In this document: in pieces, positions 36,550-45,848 of the stretch
Layout of the letters: each line of letters begins with the position of its first letter
Position numbering within the stretch: position 1 is the first letter of the stretch
Assembly: GCA_963775875.1 (NCBI GenBank)
Contig: CAVZKP010000026.1
Span: 186,001-250,000 of the forward strand
Direction: 5' to 3'
From: AP-15 sp963775875
GTDB taxonomy: Bacteria > Pseudomonadota > Alphaproteobacteria > ATCC43930 > CGMCC-115725
Length of the DNA: 64,000 nucleotides
Translations under genes and position numbers: made by a program
Notes under the pieces: generated by a model
Told to the model about the DNA's origin: nothing
Seen by the model: only the letters and a program-made list of their open reading frames with translations
Databases searched by the model: none

Positions 36550-38238
36550 ATGTCCGAGATGCCGATCCACAAATACCGCCCGTTTGCCCCGATTCATCTG
36601 CCCGACCGGCGCTGGCCGGCGCGGGTCGTCGACCGCGCGCCATTGTGGTGCAGCGTCGATCTGCGCGACGGCAACCAGGCATTGGTCGAACCGATGGGGC
36701 CCGACCGCAAGCGCCGCATGTTCGACCTGCTGGTCAAGCTTGGCTTCAAGGAGATCGAGGTCGGTTTCCCGGCCGCCTCCGAGACCGATTTCACCTTTGT
36801 CCGCGAGCTGATCGAGCAGGATCTGGTGCCCGAGGACGTGACCATTCAGGTGCTGACCCAGGCGCGCGCCGAACAGATCGAGCGCAGCTTCGAGGCGATC
36901 CGCGGCGCCCGGCGCGCGATCATGCACCTCTACAACTCGACCTCGACCTTGCAGCGCCGCGTCGTCTTCGGGCTCGACAAGGGCGGCATCGTCGACATCG
37001 CCGTCAACGCCGCGCGGCTGATCCGCGACCTCGCCGCCGCGATGCCGGAAACCGAAACCATGTACCAGTATTCGCCCGAGAGCTTTACCGGGACCGAGCT
37101 CGATTTCGCGGTCGAGATCTGCGAGGCGGTGATGGATGTGTGGCAGCCGACCCCGGCCAAAAAGACCATCCTGAACCTGCCGGCGACCGTCGAGATGGCC
37201 ACGCCCAACGTCTATGCCGACCAGATCGAATGGTTCGGCCGCACCATCCGCGACCGCGACAGCATCGTCCTCAGCCTGCACCCGCACAACGACCGCGGCA
37301 CCGCGGTGGCGGCTACCGAACTCGGGGTCATGGCCGGCGCGGACCGGGTCGAGGGCACCCTGTTCGGCAATGGCGAGCGCACCGGCAATGTCGACATCAT
37401 GACCCTGGCCTTGAACCTGTTCAGCCAGGGGGTCGATCCGGGCCTGGTCATCAATGACATCGACGAGATCGTGCGCACCGTCGAGCACTGCAACCAATTG
37501 CCGGTTCACCCTCGCCACCCCTATGCCGGCGAACTGGTCTACACGGCATTTTCCGGCTCGCACCAGGATGCGATCAAGAAGGGCTTCGAGGCATTGGCCA
37601 AGCGCAACGATTCGCTGTGGGAGGTGCCCTATCTGCCGATCGACCCCAAGGATCTCGGCCGCAGCTACGAGGCGGTGATCCGGGTCAACAGCCAGTCCGG
37701 CAAGGGCGGGGTCGCCTATGTGCTGCAGGCCGATCACGGGCTCGACCTGCCGCGCGGATTGCAGATCGAGTTTTCCCGGCGGGTTCAGGAAGTCGCCGAC
37801 CGCACCGGCAAGGAACTGACCAGCGCCGACATCTGGTCGTTGTTCCAGGACACCTATCTGCGGGGGGATGGCATCGTTCTGGTGGATTACAGCATCTTCC
37901 CCGAGCCGCGCGCGCCGGAGCAGCGCCGGATCGCCGCGACGGTGGTGGTCGACGGCGCCGAGCGGCAAATCGAGGGCGTCGGCAACGGCCCGATCGCCGC
38001 CTTTGTCGACGCCTTGCGCGGCCAATGCGGGCTCGAGCTGAGCGTCGCCGATTATCGCGAGCATGCGATCGGCGCCGGCGCCGACGCCCAGGCCACCGCC
38101 TATGTCCAGATCCGCGCCGCCGGCGACGCCACCCTCTACGGCGTCGGCATCGACGCCAACATCGTCACCGCCTCGCTCAAAGCGGTGGCCAGCGCCGCCA
38201 ATCGCGCTCGGCAACGCCGATCGGAGGAGCCGGGCTGA
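36550..38238 (+). CDS. leuA: 2-isopropylmalate synthase
   Basis: First committed step of leucine synthesis: acetyl-CoA plus 2-oxoisovalerate gives 2-isopropylmalate. The 562 aa match the long leuA type found in Actinobacteria and Alphaproteobacteria. Key residues: the divalent-metal and substrate site LWCSVDLRDGNQALVEPM, IVLSLHPHNDRGTAVAATELG with the HxH metal pair, GNGERTGNVDIMTLALNLFSQG, and a C-terminal LeuA dimer/allosteric domain from about residue 430. ATG at 36550 opens MSEMPIHKYRPF; an upstream extension in the same frame is not conserved-looking. It probably responds to leucine through the C-terminal domain. Confidence 0.95.
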   Translation: MSEMPIHKYRPFAPIHLPDRRWPARVVDRAPLWCSVDLRDGNQALVEPMGPDRKRRMFDLLVKLGFKEIEVGFPAASETDFTFVRELIEQDLVPEDVTIQVLTQARAEQIERSFEAIRGARRAIMHLYNSTSTLQRRVVFGLDKGGIVDIAVNAARLIRDLAAAMPETETMYQYSPESFTGTELDFAVEICEAVMDVWQPTPAKKTILNLPATVEMATPNVYADQIEWFGRTIRDRDSIVLSLHPHNDRGTAVAATELGVMAGADRVEGTLFGNGERTGNVDIMTLALNLFSQGVDPGLVINDIDEIVRTVEHCNQLPVHPRHPYAGELVYTAFSGSHQDAIKKGFEALAKRNDSLWEVPYLPIDPKDLGRSYEAVIRVNSQSGKGGVAYVLQADHGLDLPRGLQIEFSRRVQEVADRTGKELTSADIWSLFQDTYLRGDGIVLVDYSIFPEPRAPEQRRIAATVVVDGAERQIEGVGNGPIAAFVDALRGQCGLELSVADYREHAIGAGADAQATAYVQIRAAGDATLYGVGIDANIVTASLKAVASAANRARQRRSEEPG

Positions 38239-38330
38239 ATTCGCCGGTTCGCCCGATGCCTGGCGCGGCTCGCAGACGATGAGCGGTCCGGTTGGAACCA
38301 TGCCGGGCCGCGATCGCTGACGGCTCGCCG

Positions 38331-39866
38331 ATGAGCCTGCATCTCGACGCCGGTCGCCGGTGGCGATCGATCGCCCGCCGGCTGGCTCTCGGGTTGGGCG
38401 CCGCATTGTCATTGCTGGCGATCGCCGGCAGCTGCGGCGCGCAATCCGTGCTCGGCTATCACGGCAGCCCCGATCGCAGCGGCAATTTCGTCGTCCCGGC
38501 CCTGAACTGGCAGCGCGCCCGCGCCATCCGCCTCGACCCGGGCTTCCAGCCGCGCTTTTCGGGCCACCTTTATGCCCAGCCGCTCTACTGGCAGCCGGCG
38601 GCATCGGCGTCGGCAATGCTGATCGTCGCCACCGAGAGCGACACGGTCGAGGCGATCGACGCGCATTCGGGAAACATCGTGTGGACGCGGACCCTGGGCC
38701 GGCCGGTCGCGCTTTCGGCGCTCGCCTGCGGCAATATCGATCCGCTCGGGATTACCGGCACCCCGGTCATCGACCCGGCCACCCAGGCGGTCTATCTCGA
38801 CGCGATGGTCGCCGACCCCTCGGGCCCGCGCCACCGGATCTTCGCCCTGTCGCTGCGGGACGGCGCGACCCTGCCGGGCTGGCCGGTCGACGTCGCCGCG
38901 GCGCTGGCGGCCCATGGCCAGCATTTCAACGCGCCCGATCAGAACCAGCGCGGCGCGCTCGCGATCCTCGATGGCCGGGTCTATGTCCCCTATGGCGGGC
39001 ATTTCGGCGATTGCGGCGACTATCGCGGCTGGGTCGTCGGCGTCGGCCTGCACAATCCCGCCGACATCGTCAGCTGGAGCACCCGCGCGCCGGGCGGCGG
39101 GATCTGGGCGCCGGGCGGGATCGCCAGCGACGGGCGGTCATTGTTCGTCGCCACCGGCAACACCATGGATGCGCGCCGGTGGAGCGATGGCGAGGCGGTA
39201 TTTCGCCTGGCTCCCGACCTTGCCCACAGCAACCGGCCGCAGGATTATTTCGCCCCGTCCGACTGGCGCGCCCTCGATCAGCGCGATGCCGATCTCGGCG
39301 GCACCAACCCGCTGCCGCTGAACCTGCCGGCCGCAACTCCCGGTGCCCGGGCATTGGTGCTGGCGCTCGGCAAGGACGCCCGCGCCTATCTGCTCGACCG
39401 CGGCAATCTCGGCGGCATCGGCGGCAGCCTCGTCGCCGAGACCGTCGCCACCGGCCCGATCCGCACCGCGGCTTCGGCCTATCCGGCCGCGGACGGGGTC
39501 TTTGTCGCCTTCGAGGGGCATGGCGCGCATTGCCCCGCACCCCGCCATGACAACGCGCTGACCGTGCTGAAGATCGGCGGCGGCTCGCCGCCCGCGCTCG
39601 CCACCGCATGGTGCGGCGCGCTCAGCGGCCGCGGTTCGCCGATCGTCACCACCACCGACGGCCGTGCCAACCCGATCGTCTGGATCCTCGGCGCCGAGGG
39701 CGACAACCGGCTGCACGGCTATCGCGGCGACACCGGCGAGCCGCTGTTCGACGGCGGCGGCCCCGGCGACAAGCTGGCCGGGCTGCACCATTTCCAGGAC
39801 CTGCTGCCGGCCGGCGGCCGGCTCTATATCGGCGCCGACGACCGCCTCTACGCCTTCTCGTTCTGA
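38331..39866 (+). CDS. Exported PQQ-like beta-propeller protein
   Basis: The 511-aa protein has a signal peptide (RLALGLGAALSLLAIAGSCGAQS, residues 17-39), then PQQ-propeller-type blades: VLGYHGSPDRSGNFVVPALNW, IVATESDTVEAIDAHSGNIVWTRTLG, RVYVPYGGHFGDCGDYRGWVVG and the closing GRLYIGADDRLYAFSF. It resembles outer-membrane or periplasmic quinoprotein-like proteins with no catalytic set in view. It starts 92 bp after leuA on the same strand. Function is unknown; a scaffold or sensor role is possible. Confidence 0.82.
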   Translation: MSLHLDAGRRWRSIARRLALGLGAALSLLAIAGSCGAQSVLGYHGSPDRSGNFVVPALNWQRARAIRLDPGFQPRFSGHLYAQPLYWQPAASASAMLIVATESDTVEAIDAHSGNIVWTRTLGRPVALSALACGNIDPLGITGTPVIDPATQAVYLDAMVADPSGPRHRIFALSLRDGATLPGWPVDVAAALAAHGQHFNAPDQNQRGALAILDGRVYVPYGGHFGDCGDYRGWVVGVGLHNPADIVSWSTRAPGGGIWAPGGIASDGRSLFVATGNTMDARRWSDGEAVFRLAPDLAHSNRPQDYFAPSDWRALDQRDADLGGTNPLPLNLPAATPGARALVLALGKDARAYLLDRGNLGGIGGSLVAETVATGPIRTAASAYPAADGVFVAFEGHGAHCPAPRHDNALTVLKIGGGSPPALATAWCGALSGRGSPIVTTTDGRANPIVWILGAEGDNRLHGYRGDTGEPLFDGGGPGDKLAGLHHFQDLLPAGGRLYIGADDRLYAFSF

Positions 39867-40033
39867 TCGCGCGCTCGGCTATCGCCGCTCCAGCCTGACC
39901 GTCATCCCCGGCTGCAAAGGCGTTGGCGCCGGCCGGTCAACAGGGGGGTGTCCACTAGGGGCGGGCTCGCACCCCGGGTAGTGCCGCAGCCGAAATTTAT
40001 CTATAGACGGTCGGGGTGGTGTGACGGGCCAGG

Positions 40034-40867
40034 ATGACCGTATCTCAGAGGACGATCGAGCTACTGCGCCACCTGGCGGGCAGACCCGGCCACGATGAGG
40101 TGAAGGCCGATTTCCGGCAGCTGTTGGTCGAGGATTTTGGGGTCGAGCTCAGCGCCCTGGAATTTGAGCGGCGCGTGCCGGAGGTGCGCGGCCGGCTCGA
40201 TGCGATCATCGGGCGCACGGTTTTCGAGGCCAAGAGCGATCTCGACCGCGAGTGGCAGGACGTTGAACGGCGAATGCCCGACTATCTCGCCGACCGCGAG
40301 CGCGAGGAAAAGGAGCAATTTGTCGGCGTCGTCGCGTCCGATGGGCAAAAATGGGCAGTGTTCGAGCTGGAAGCGGGGAGGCTCGTCACCGTCAAGCGCA
40401 CCACGCTGGATGCCGAGCGGCCTGACGAATTCCTTGCCTGGCTCGACGGCGCGGTTGCGCTCAGATCCTCGCTTCCGCCCGATGCGCTGACGATCCGTGC
40501 CGAACTCGGCAAGGATTCGATTCCCTATCGGCGCGTCAACGCGCAGCTGAGGGCGCTGTGGGCGAAGCTGGAAGACAATCCCGATGTCTTGCTGAAACGG
40601 CAACTGTGGGCGCAGCTGCTCAAGCTCGTCTATGGGCGTGAGGTGGAAAGCGAGGGGCTGTGGTTCCAGCATACGTTCCTCGTGATTGTAGCCAAATGCA
40701 TCGCGATTGCCGTCATGGGCTTGAGGTCGCCGCGGCGGTGGAATTGCCTGAAGGCGTCAAGTTCCAGCGCGCCCGCGGCCTCGTTCGCGCCGCGCTCACC
40801 GAGGCAGGCCTGTCGCGACAGATCGATCAGCCTCGTGGCAAGGCTGATCGATGGTGAATCTCTCTGA
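40034..40867 (+). pseudogene. Truncated N-6 DNA methylase/type IIG-like restriction protein remnant
   Basis: The first 230 or so residues match the N-terminal module of large Eco57I-like methylase-restriction proteins: LLRHLAGRPGHDEVKADFRQLL, ALEFERRVPEVRGRLDAIIG, TVFEAKSDLDREWQDVERRM, LWAKLEDNPDVLLKRQLWAQL and LWFQHTFLVIVAKCIAIAV. It then loses similarity at about 40720; the catalytic methylase core (about 700 residues in relatives) is absent. A second coding-like fragment in another frame (ELPEGVKFQRARGLVRAALT, ending 40857) follows, showing a deletion junction. Less GC-rich than its neighbours. Likely a decayed restriction-modification relic. Confidence 0.7.
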
Positions 40868-40903
40868 CGGTGATCAACCCCGGCCAGTCGGGGCCCGGCT
40901 CGC

Positions 40904-42427
40904 TCATTGGGCGGCGGTCAGGTCGAACAGCCGGTGCAGCCGGTCGGAGAACCAGCCGGCGACCCGATTGGCCGGTATGGTCTTGTCGAGGTCGGGCGAG
41001 GCGATCAGCTGGCCCAAGGCCTGGCGCCGGGCCAGCGCCCGGCACAGCTCCTGGGCGACCGACGGGCGCGCCTCCAGCACCGGCGCCAGATCGTCCTTGG
41101 CCAGTTCGTAGAGGATGGTCGGCGCCAGGGCCGAGATCCTGACCTCGGCGGCGGCCCCGGTCAGCAGCCCGATCTCGCCGAAATGATCGCCCGGCCCGAG
41201 GCGCATCAGCTCGATCTCGCCTTCCGATGACACGCGGGTCAAGGACAAGACGCCGGGGCCGATGATGAACAGCGAGTGCAGCACCACCCCAGGCTCGACC
41301 ACGGTCTCGCCGGGTTCGTAAGTCTTTCGCTGCAGCTTTGCCGCCAGGGACCGCCGCTCGTCCGGGGTCACCGCGGCGAAGATCTCGACCAGGCCGAGCG
41401 CCCGTTCGGCGGCGCTGCGCGGCGGCGCCGCGGTGTCGGCCGGCGGCGCCCAATAGGGCAGGCTCGAGGTCGAGGCCAGCTCGATGCCGGCGGCCGTCAG
41501 GTGCCGCGAAATCAGATCGAACAGCTCGTTCTGCGCGCGGCTGGACTGGGCCAGCTCCTCGACGAAGAAGGTGATGTCAAACTCGGTGTAGCTGGCGGTT
41601 ATCGACTTGACCACGATCAGCGGGGCCGGCGCCGCCAGGATCAGCCGCGAGTTCAGGATCGCGTGTTCGAGGATCTCGGCGCCGGCGGCGGGCGGCGCCT
41701 TGGCATCGAGCTGAACCGTGACCGTCATCCCGTGAATCCCCGAGGGCGAGCTCGAATTGACGATCTTGGCCTTGGCGATGGCGCTGTTCGGCACGATCGC
41801 CAGATCGCGTTTCGCGGTCAGCACCAGGGTCGCCCGCCAGTTCATCTCGATCACCCGGCCATCGGTCGCGCCGTCGATGCTGATCCAGTCGCCGGGGCGG
41901 TAGGGGCGGCTGAAATTCAGCACGATGCCGGAAAATACGTCGCTCAAGGTGCTCTGCAATGCCAGTCCGAGGATGATCGCGATCGCCCCCGAGGTCGCCA
42001 GCAGCCCCTGGATCGGCAGATCGAAAACATAGGCGATGATGGCAAAGGCGGCGGCGATGTAGATCACCCCGGCCAGCAGGTCCTGCACCAGCTTGCCCTC
42101 GCGCGGCCGATGCTCGGTGACGACGAAGGCGCGCAGCACGCCAACCAGGAACCAGGCCGCCCACAGCCACCACGCGATCTTCAAGGCGCCGCGGACCGCA
42201 TCGCGGAACGGCACCCCGGTCGAGGTCAGCTTCTGATAGGGAACGACCCCGGCGCGCAGCAGCACGATGGTCAGCGCGATCAGCAAGATCACCCGCACCA
42301 CCGCCCGGCTCAGCGGATGCTTGCGAATCATCAGATGGGTCAGCACCCCGGCCATGGCAAAAATGACCAGGGTGATGACCAGCGGGTCGCCAATGGCCGC
42401 CAAAATCGCCGCCCGCGGGTCGGTCAT
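40904..42427 (-). CDS. MscS-type mechanosensitive channel with C-terminal cyclic-nucleotide-binding domain
   Basis: Inner-membrane protein of 507 aa. Several transmembrane helices occupy residues 15-170, including the pore-lining segment LATSGAIAIILGLALQSTLSDVF and the MscS beta domain FSRPYRPGDWISIDG, ERVIEMNWR-like. The C-terminal third is a cNMP-binding domain with the phosphate-binding cassette GDHFGEIGLLTG, where the usual RxA arginine after the cassette is AAAEVRISA. Ligand gating by cAMP or cGMP or osmotic response is plausible. It overlaps no gene; convergent with the methylase relic (36 bp). Confidence 0.9.
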   Translation of the reverse strand: MTDPRAAILAAIGDPLVITLVIFAMAGVLTHLMIRKHPLSRAVVRVILLIALTIVLLRAGVVPYQKLTSTGVPFRDAVRGALKIAWWLWAAWFLVGVLRAFVVTEHRPREGKLVQDLLAGVIYIAAAFAIIAYVFDLPIQGLLATSGAIAIILGLALQSTLSDVFSGIVLNFSRPYRPGDWISIDGATDGRVIEMNWRATLVLTAKRDLAIVPNSAIAKAKIVNSSSPSGIHGMTVTVQLDAKAPPAAGAEILEHAILNSRLILAAPAPLIVVKSITASYTEFDITFFVEELAQSSRAQNELFDLISRHLTAAGIELASTSSLPYWAPPADTAAPPRSAAERALGLVEIFAAVTPDERRSLAAKLQRKTYEPGETVVEPGVVLHSLFIIGPGVLSLTRVSSEGEIELMRLGPGDHFGEIGLLTGAAAEVRISALAPTILYELAKDDLAPVLEARPSVAQELCRALARRQALGQLIASPDLDKTIPANRVAGWFSDRLHRLFDLTAAQ

Positions 42428-42511
42428 CTCGCCGTTTCTCCGCTCATCGGCCGGGTGCGACAGCGATCGGGCATGTTGCGGGCCCGCGCCATCCCCGGCC
42501 GCCGGCCTGGC

Positions 42512-43048
42512 CTACCGCTGCGCCCGCGCCGCGCTCAGCGCCCGGCCGCATGGCGGCGACAGCGAGGCGGCGTTGGCGCGCAGGCAGGCGATCGCCCGGC
42601 CGCCGCCCATCGGCACGCCGCCGCACCAGGCGCGGTAATCCCCGGCGCAGGATTGGCGCAGCACGATCAGCTCCTGCCGCGGCGACATCGGCGGGGCCGG
42701 CTGTGCCGCTGGCGCCGCCGCCGCTGGCGCTGCCGCCGCCGCCGGAGCCGCCGCCGCCTTCGGCGCGCCGCCGCTCGCCGCCTTGACCGCGCGTTGGCAC
42801 GCCGCCGACAGGCTGGCCGCATGCTGCTGCAGGCAGGCGAGCGCCGCCTTGCCGCCGGTCGGCACCCCGGCGCAATGCGCCTGGTAATCGGCCGGGCAGG
42901 CCTGCCGGATGGCATCGCGCTGCGCCTGGCTCGGCGCCTGGGCCCAGGCCGGCGCGGACCAGGCGAGAACCAGCGCCAGCAGTAGCGCGGCGCGAGCGAA
43001 AAATCTGATCGTCAAGGTCTGATTTCTCCGCGACAAAGACATCTTCAT
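42512..43048 (-). CDS. Secreted cysteine-rich repeat protein
   Basis: The 178 aa begin with a signal peptide (FFARAALLLALVLAWSAPAWAQA) and hold two copies of a Cys-rich repeat: CPADYQAHCAGVPTGGKAAL...CLQQHAASLSAACQRAV and CAGDYRAWCGGVPMGGGRAI...CLRANAASLSPPCGRAL (four Cys each), joined by an Ala/Pro-rich linker of about 45 residues. The layout resembles GLG1/ESL1-type Cys-rich repeats seen in periplasmic proteins of this class. Each repeat likely forms two disulfides. The start is ATG at 43048; role unknown. It is divergent from cytochrome b561. Confidence 0.78.
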   Translation of the reverse strand: MKMSLSRRNQTLTIRFFARAALLLALVLAWSAPAWAQAPSQAQRDAIRQACPADYQAHCAGVPTGGKAALACLQQHAASLSAACQRAVKAASGGAPKAAAAPAAAAAPAAAAPAAQPAPPMSPRQELIVLRQSCAGDYRAWCGGVPMGGGRAIACLRANAASLSPPCGRALSAARAQR

Positions 43049-43086
43049 GCCGGACTTCTTCGTGCCGGACTTCTTCGTGCCGGACG
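43049..43086. repeat. 15-bp tandem repeat between the Cys-rich protein and cytochrome b561
   Basis: TGCCGGACTTCTTCG occurs twice (43048-43062 and 43063-43077) and begins a third time at 43078, immediately before the ATG of the Cys-rich gene on the minus strand. If translation began farther upstream it would encode repeated SGTKK. Confidence 0.8.
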
Positions 43087-43126
43087 GGCGATTATAGGCG
43101 GCTTGCGCCCGGCAGGGGTTGTTGCA

Positions 43127-43726
43127 ATGAGCCATCTGAGCTTTCGCGCCGGAGCCGATCGCCCCGGCAGCGGTCCGCCGGGCAGCCAAATCGGCTATGA
43201 CCGCGCCGCGCGGGCGATGCACTGGCTCGTCGCCGCGCTCGCGGTGATGGTCGTCGCGCTGGGCTGGGCCGGGGCGACAGCGGCCCGCAACACCCCGGCG
43301 CGCGGCAGCCTGCTGCTGCTCCACGGCTCGGTCGGCCTGACCATTCTCGCGGCGATGCTGGCCCGCATGCTGTGGCGCTGGCGGCATCCCGCGCCGCCAT
43401 TGCCGCGCTCCCTCGGCCATCTGCAGGCGGCGCTCGCCCGCGCGACCCATTGCGCGCTCTATCTGGTGTTTATCGCGATGCCGCTCGCCGGCTATGTCAA
43501 TGCCGCGGCGCAGGGCCATGCCGTCAGCCTGTTCGGCATCGTCGCGATCCCGCCGCTGCTGCCGGTCGACGAGCGGTTGTCGCAGGCGGCGATCGCGGTG
43601 CATCTGGTCGGGCAATACCTGGTCTATCTGCTGGTCGCCGCCCATGTCGCCGCCGCGCTGCTGCACGGCATCGTCAGCCGGGACGGCGTGCTCGAACGAA
43701 TGCTGCCCCGCCGGCCCGCCGGGTAG
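43127..43726 (+). CDS. Cytochrome b561
   Basis: Di-heme inner-membrane electron carrier of 199 aa with four transmembrane helices. Heme-ligand histidines are visible in RAMHWLVAALAV, LLLLHGSVGLT, RATHCALYLVF and LLVAAHVAAALLH. Relatives accept electrons from quinol and pass them to periplasmic partners. ATG at 43127 is preceded by GGCAGGGG; a GTG at 43103 is possible. It is divergent from the Cys-rich exported protein, which might be a redox partner, but no evidence supports this beyond location. Confidence 0.9.
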   Translation: MSHLSFRAGADRPGSGPPGSQIGYDRAARAMHWLVAALAVMVVALGWAGATAARNTPARGSLLLLHGSVGLTILAAMLARMLWRWRHPAPPLPRSLGHLQAALARATHCALYLVFIAMPLAGYVNAAAQGHAVSLFGIVAIPPLLPVDERLSQAAIAVHLVGQYLVYLLVAAHVAAALLHGIVSRDGVLERMLPRRPAG

Positions 43727-43751
43727 CAAACCGCCGGCGGAAAATCCTGCC

Positions 43752-44111
43752 TCAGCCGGAACGGGCGGCGACGAGGCTGAGGCGGGTGCGGAAAAACTCC
43801 AGGGCCTCGGCCAGGCTGCGGGCGCTGCGCAGCCGCTGCCGCCCGCTCTGGACGATGAATTCGGCCGGGCGGGCCGGTGATTGCGCGATCTTGAGGATGA
43901 TAAAGGCCGGCGCCTCGTGGGTATGGCGGAATACCGAAAAGCGGGCCATGCCGGGGCCGTGATCGATCGCATAATCGCGCCACTCGCCGCAGATCACGTG
44001 GCGGCTGTAAAGGCCGAGAAGCTGGTTCAGCTCGGAGCGGGTGAAATAAAGGGTGTGCTGCCGCGTCCGGTAATCGCCGAGGGGCAGCACCACAGCAGTC
44101 TTCCGGCTCAT
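43752..44111 (-). CDS. DUF2794 domain protein
   Basis: The 119-aa protein matches DUF2794 of Alphaproteobacteria: LYFTRSELNQLLGLYSRHVI, GEWRDYAIDHGPGMARFSVF, APAFIILKIAQ and LRSARSLAEALEFFRTRL. Function of the family is unknown. The start ATG at 44111 has GAAGG six bases upstream. It is convergent with cytochrome b561, 25 bp apart. The protein is soluble, with no signal peptide. Confidence 0.86.
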   Translation of the reverse strand: MSRKTAVVLPLGDYRTRQHTLYFTRSELNQLLGLYSRHVICGEWRDYAIDHGPGMARFSVFRHTHEAPAFIILKIAQSPARPAEFIVQSGRQRLRSARSLAEALEFFRTRLSLVAARSG

Positions 44112-44296
44112 CGCCATCCTTCGCCAATTGCCGCGCCGGAGTGTGGGCGATTTCGCCGGTGTCGTCCAGCCGCCTTGCGCGGCTGCCGGCCGGCGCCGCG
44201 CTATCTCCGCCGCGCGGCGCTTGACCTGTTCCGGTCGGCAGGCGAACAACGCCGCCCGCGGGGGTTCGCCCCGGCCGCCAACGACGGAGAGGCACG

Positions 44297-45403
44297 GTGG
44301 ACGAGGTTGAATGTGTGGTCGTCGGCGCCGGGGTGATCGGCCTCGCTGCGGCCCGGGCCTTGGCGCTGGCCGGCCGCGAGGTGCTGGTGCTCGACCGCGC
44401 CTGGACGATCGGCTTCGAGACCTCGTCGCGCAACAGCGAGGTGATCCACAGCGGGATCTATTACCCCAAGGACAGCCTCAAGGCGACCTGCTGCGTCGCC
44501 GGGCGCCAGCTTCTCTACGCCTATTGCCGCGAGCATGGGGTCCCGCATGCCCGGCTCGGCAAATTGATCGTCGCCGCGCATCAGGGCGAGATCCCGGCAT
44601 TGGCAAAGATCGCCGCCGCGGCGCGGGCCAACGGCGTCGGCGATGTCGAATGGCTCTCCGCCGCCCAGGCGCAGCGTCTCGAACCGGCGCTCGATTGCGT
44701 CGCCGCCTTGCTGTCGCCGTCGACCGGCATCGTCGACAGCCACGCGCTGATGCTCGCCTATCAGGGCGAGGCCGAGGCCGCGGGCGCGGCAATCGTGCTG
44801 CGCACCCCGATCCTCTCCGGCATCGTCCGGCACGACGGCTTCGAGCTCGCGGTCGGCGGCGACGAGCCCGGCATGATCCGCTGCCGCTATCTGGTCAACG
44901 CCGCCGGGCTCCACGCCCCGGCCCTGGCCCGCGCCCTCGCCGGGCTGCCGCCGCAGACCATCCCGCCCGCCTATTTCTGCCGCGGCGTCTATTTCACCTT
45001 GCGCGGGCCTTCGCCGTTTCGCCGGCTGGTCTACCCGGTGCCGCCGCCGGGCGGGCTCGGCGTCCACATCACCCTCGACCTCGCCGGCCAGGCGCGGTTC
45101 GGCCCCGATGTCGAATGGATTTCCGGGGTCGATTACACGGTCGACCCGGCCCGCGGCGACGCCTTCTATGCCGCGGTGCGCAGCTACTGGCCGGGGCTGC
45201 GCGACGGCGCCTTGCAGCCGGGCTATGCCGGGATCCGGCCCAAAATCAGCGGACCCGCCGAACCCGCCGCCGATTTCGTCGTGCAGGGGCCGGCAATCCA
45301 CGGCGTGCCGGGCCTGGTCAACCTCTACGGCATCGAGTCGCCGGGGCTGACCGCGTCATTGCCGCTCGCCGACGAAGTCGTCAGACGCCTGGCCGAGGGC
45401 TAG
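44297..45403 (+). CDS. L-2-hydroxyglutarate oxidase-like FAD oxidoreductase
   Basis: The 368-aa DAO-superfamily flavoprotein starts ECVVVGAGVIGLAAARALAL (FAD-binding GxGxxG), then TSSRNSEVIHSGIYYPKDSLKA, where the L2HGDH family Ser-Arg-Asn-Ser and HSGIYYP are diagnostic, MLAYQGEAEAAGA, and the C-terminal VNLYGIESPGLTASLPLADEV. It probably oxidises L-2-hydroxyglutarate or a related 2-hydroxy acid to the keto acid, passing electrons to the respiratory chain. The GTG at 44297 is preceded by GGAGAGG. The next gene (alanine dehydrogenase) is 445 bp away. Confidence 0.88.
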   Translation: MDEVECVVVGAGVIGLAAARALALAGREVLVLDRAWTIGFETSSRNSEVIHSGIYYPKDSLKATCCVAGRQLLYAYCREHGVPHARLGKLIVAAHQGEIPALAKIAAAARANGVGDVEWLSAAQAQRLEPALDCVAALLSPSTGIVDSHALMLAYQGEAEAAGAAIVLRTPILSGIVRHDGFELAVGGDEPGMIRCRYLVNAAGLHAPALARALAGLPPQTIPPAYFCRGVYFTLRGPSPFRRLVYPVPPPGGLGVHITLDLAGQARFGPDVEWISGVDYTVDPARGDAFYAAVRSYWPGLRDGALQPGYAGIRPKISGPAEPAADFVVQGPAIHGVPGLVNLYGIESPGLTASLPLADEVVRRLAEG

Positions 45404-45848
45404 CGGTGAGAATTAGACAGATGGTTCCCATTGCGCATCCTTCGTCGCCCCCGCGAAGCGTGTGAAGAAATCGAGTGGCTGGATCGGCCCTGTGCGCGAG
45501 ACAGCCGCTTTGCGGCTTCCTCGGATGGTGGCTGAATGCCATCGAGATACCTATGGTGAGGACGCCAAAGGCGCGTTGAACCACGCTGACGGTTGTGCCG
45601 CGCGTTTCGTCCTGAGCCAATCTTTCACATGCTCGAAGCGGGGGTCAGAGCCTGCCTGGCGTGAACAGGGGGCGGCAGAAGGTTGGTTGCTCTGGGTTCC
45701 CGCTTCGCGGGAATGACGCAAGCAGGATCGGGTACTAACTGTCAAATTCGACCGCTAGCTTCGGCCGAGGCGGCCTTACAATGCGCGCGTGTTCCCAGAT
45801 CTCGGGTCGTCACAGCGCGGCGCGCTGCCGCCGGGCGGAGGTCGAGCG
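45404..45848. other. Intergenic region before ald
   Basis: About 445 bp. It holds a palindrome at 45697-45713 and stretches such as 45420-45560 that are open but have no coding character. A promoter for ald is presumably near 45720-45840 but cannot be fixed. No RNA gene is apparent. Confidence 0.4.
45697..45713. repeat. REP-like palindrome
   Basis: TTCCCGC-TTC-GCGGGAA, a 7-bp inverted repeat with a 3-base loop, followed by TGACGC. The motif resembles dispersed extragenic palindromes of alphaproteobacteria. Confidence 0.55.

Noticed and set aside
39867..40033. Search for an attachment site or integrase next to the methylase remnant
   Set aside because: No tRNA, integrase or direct repeat was found, so no mobile island can be defined.
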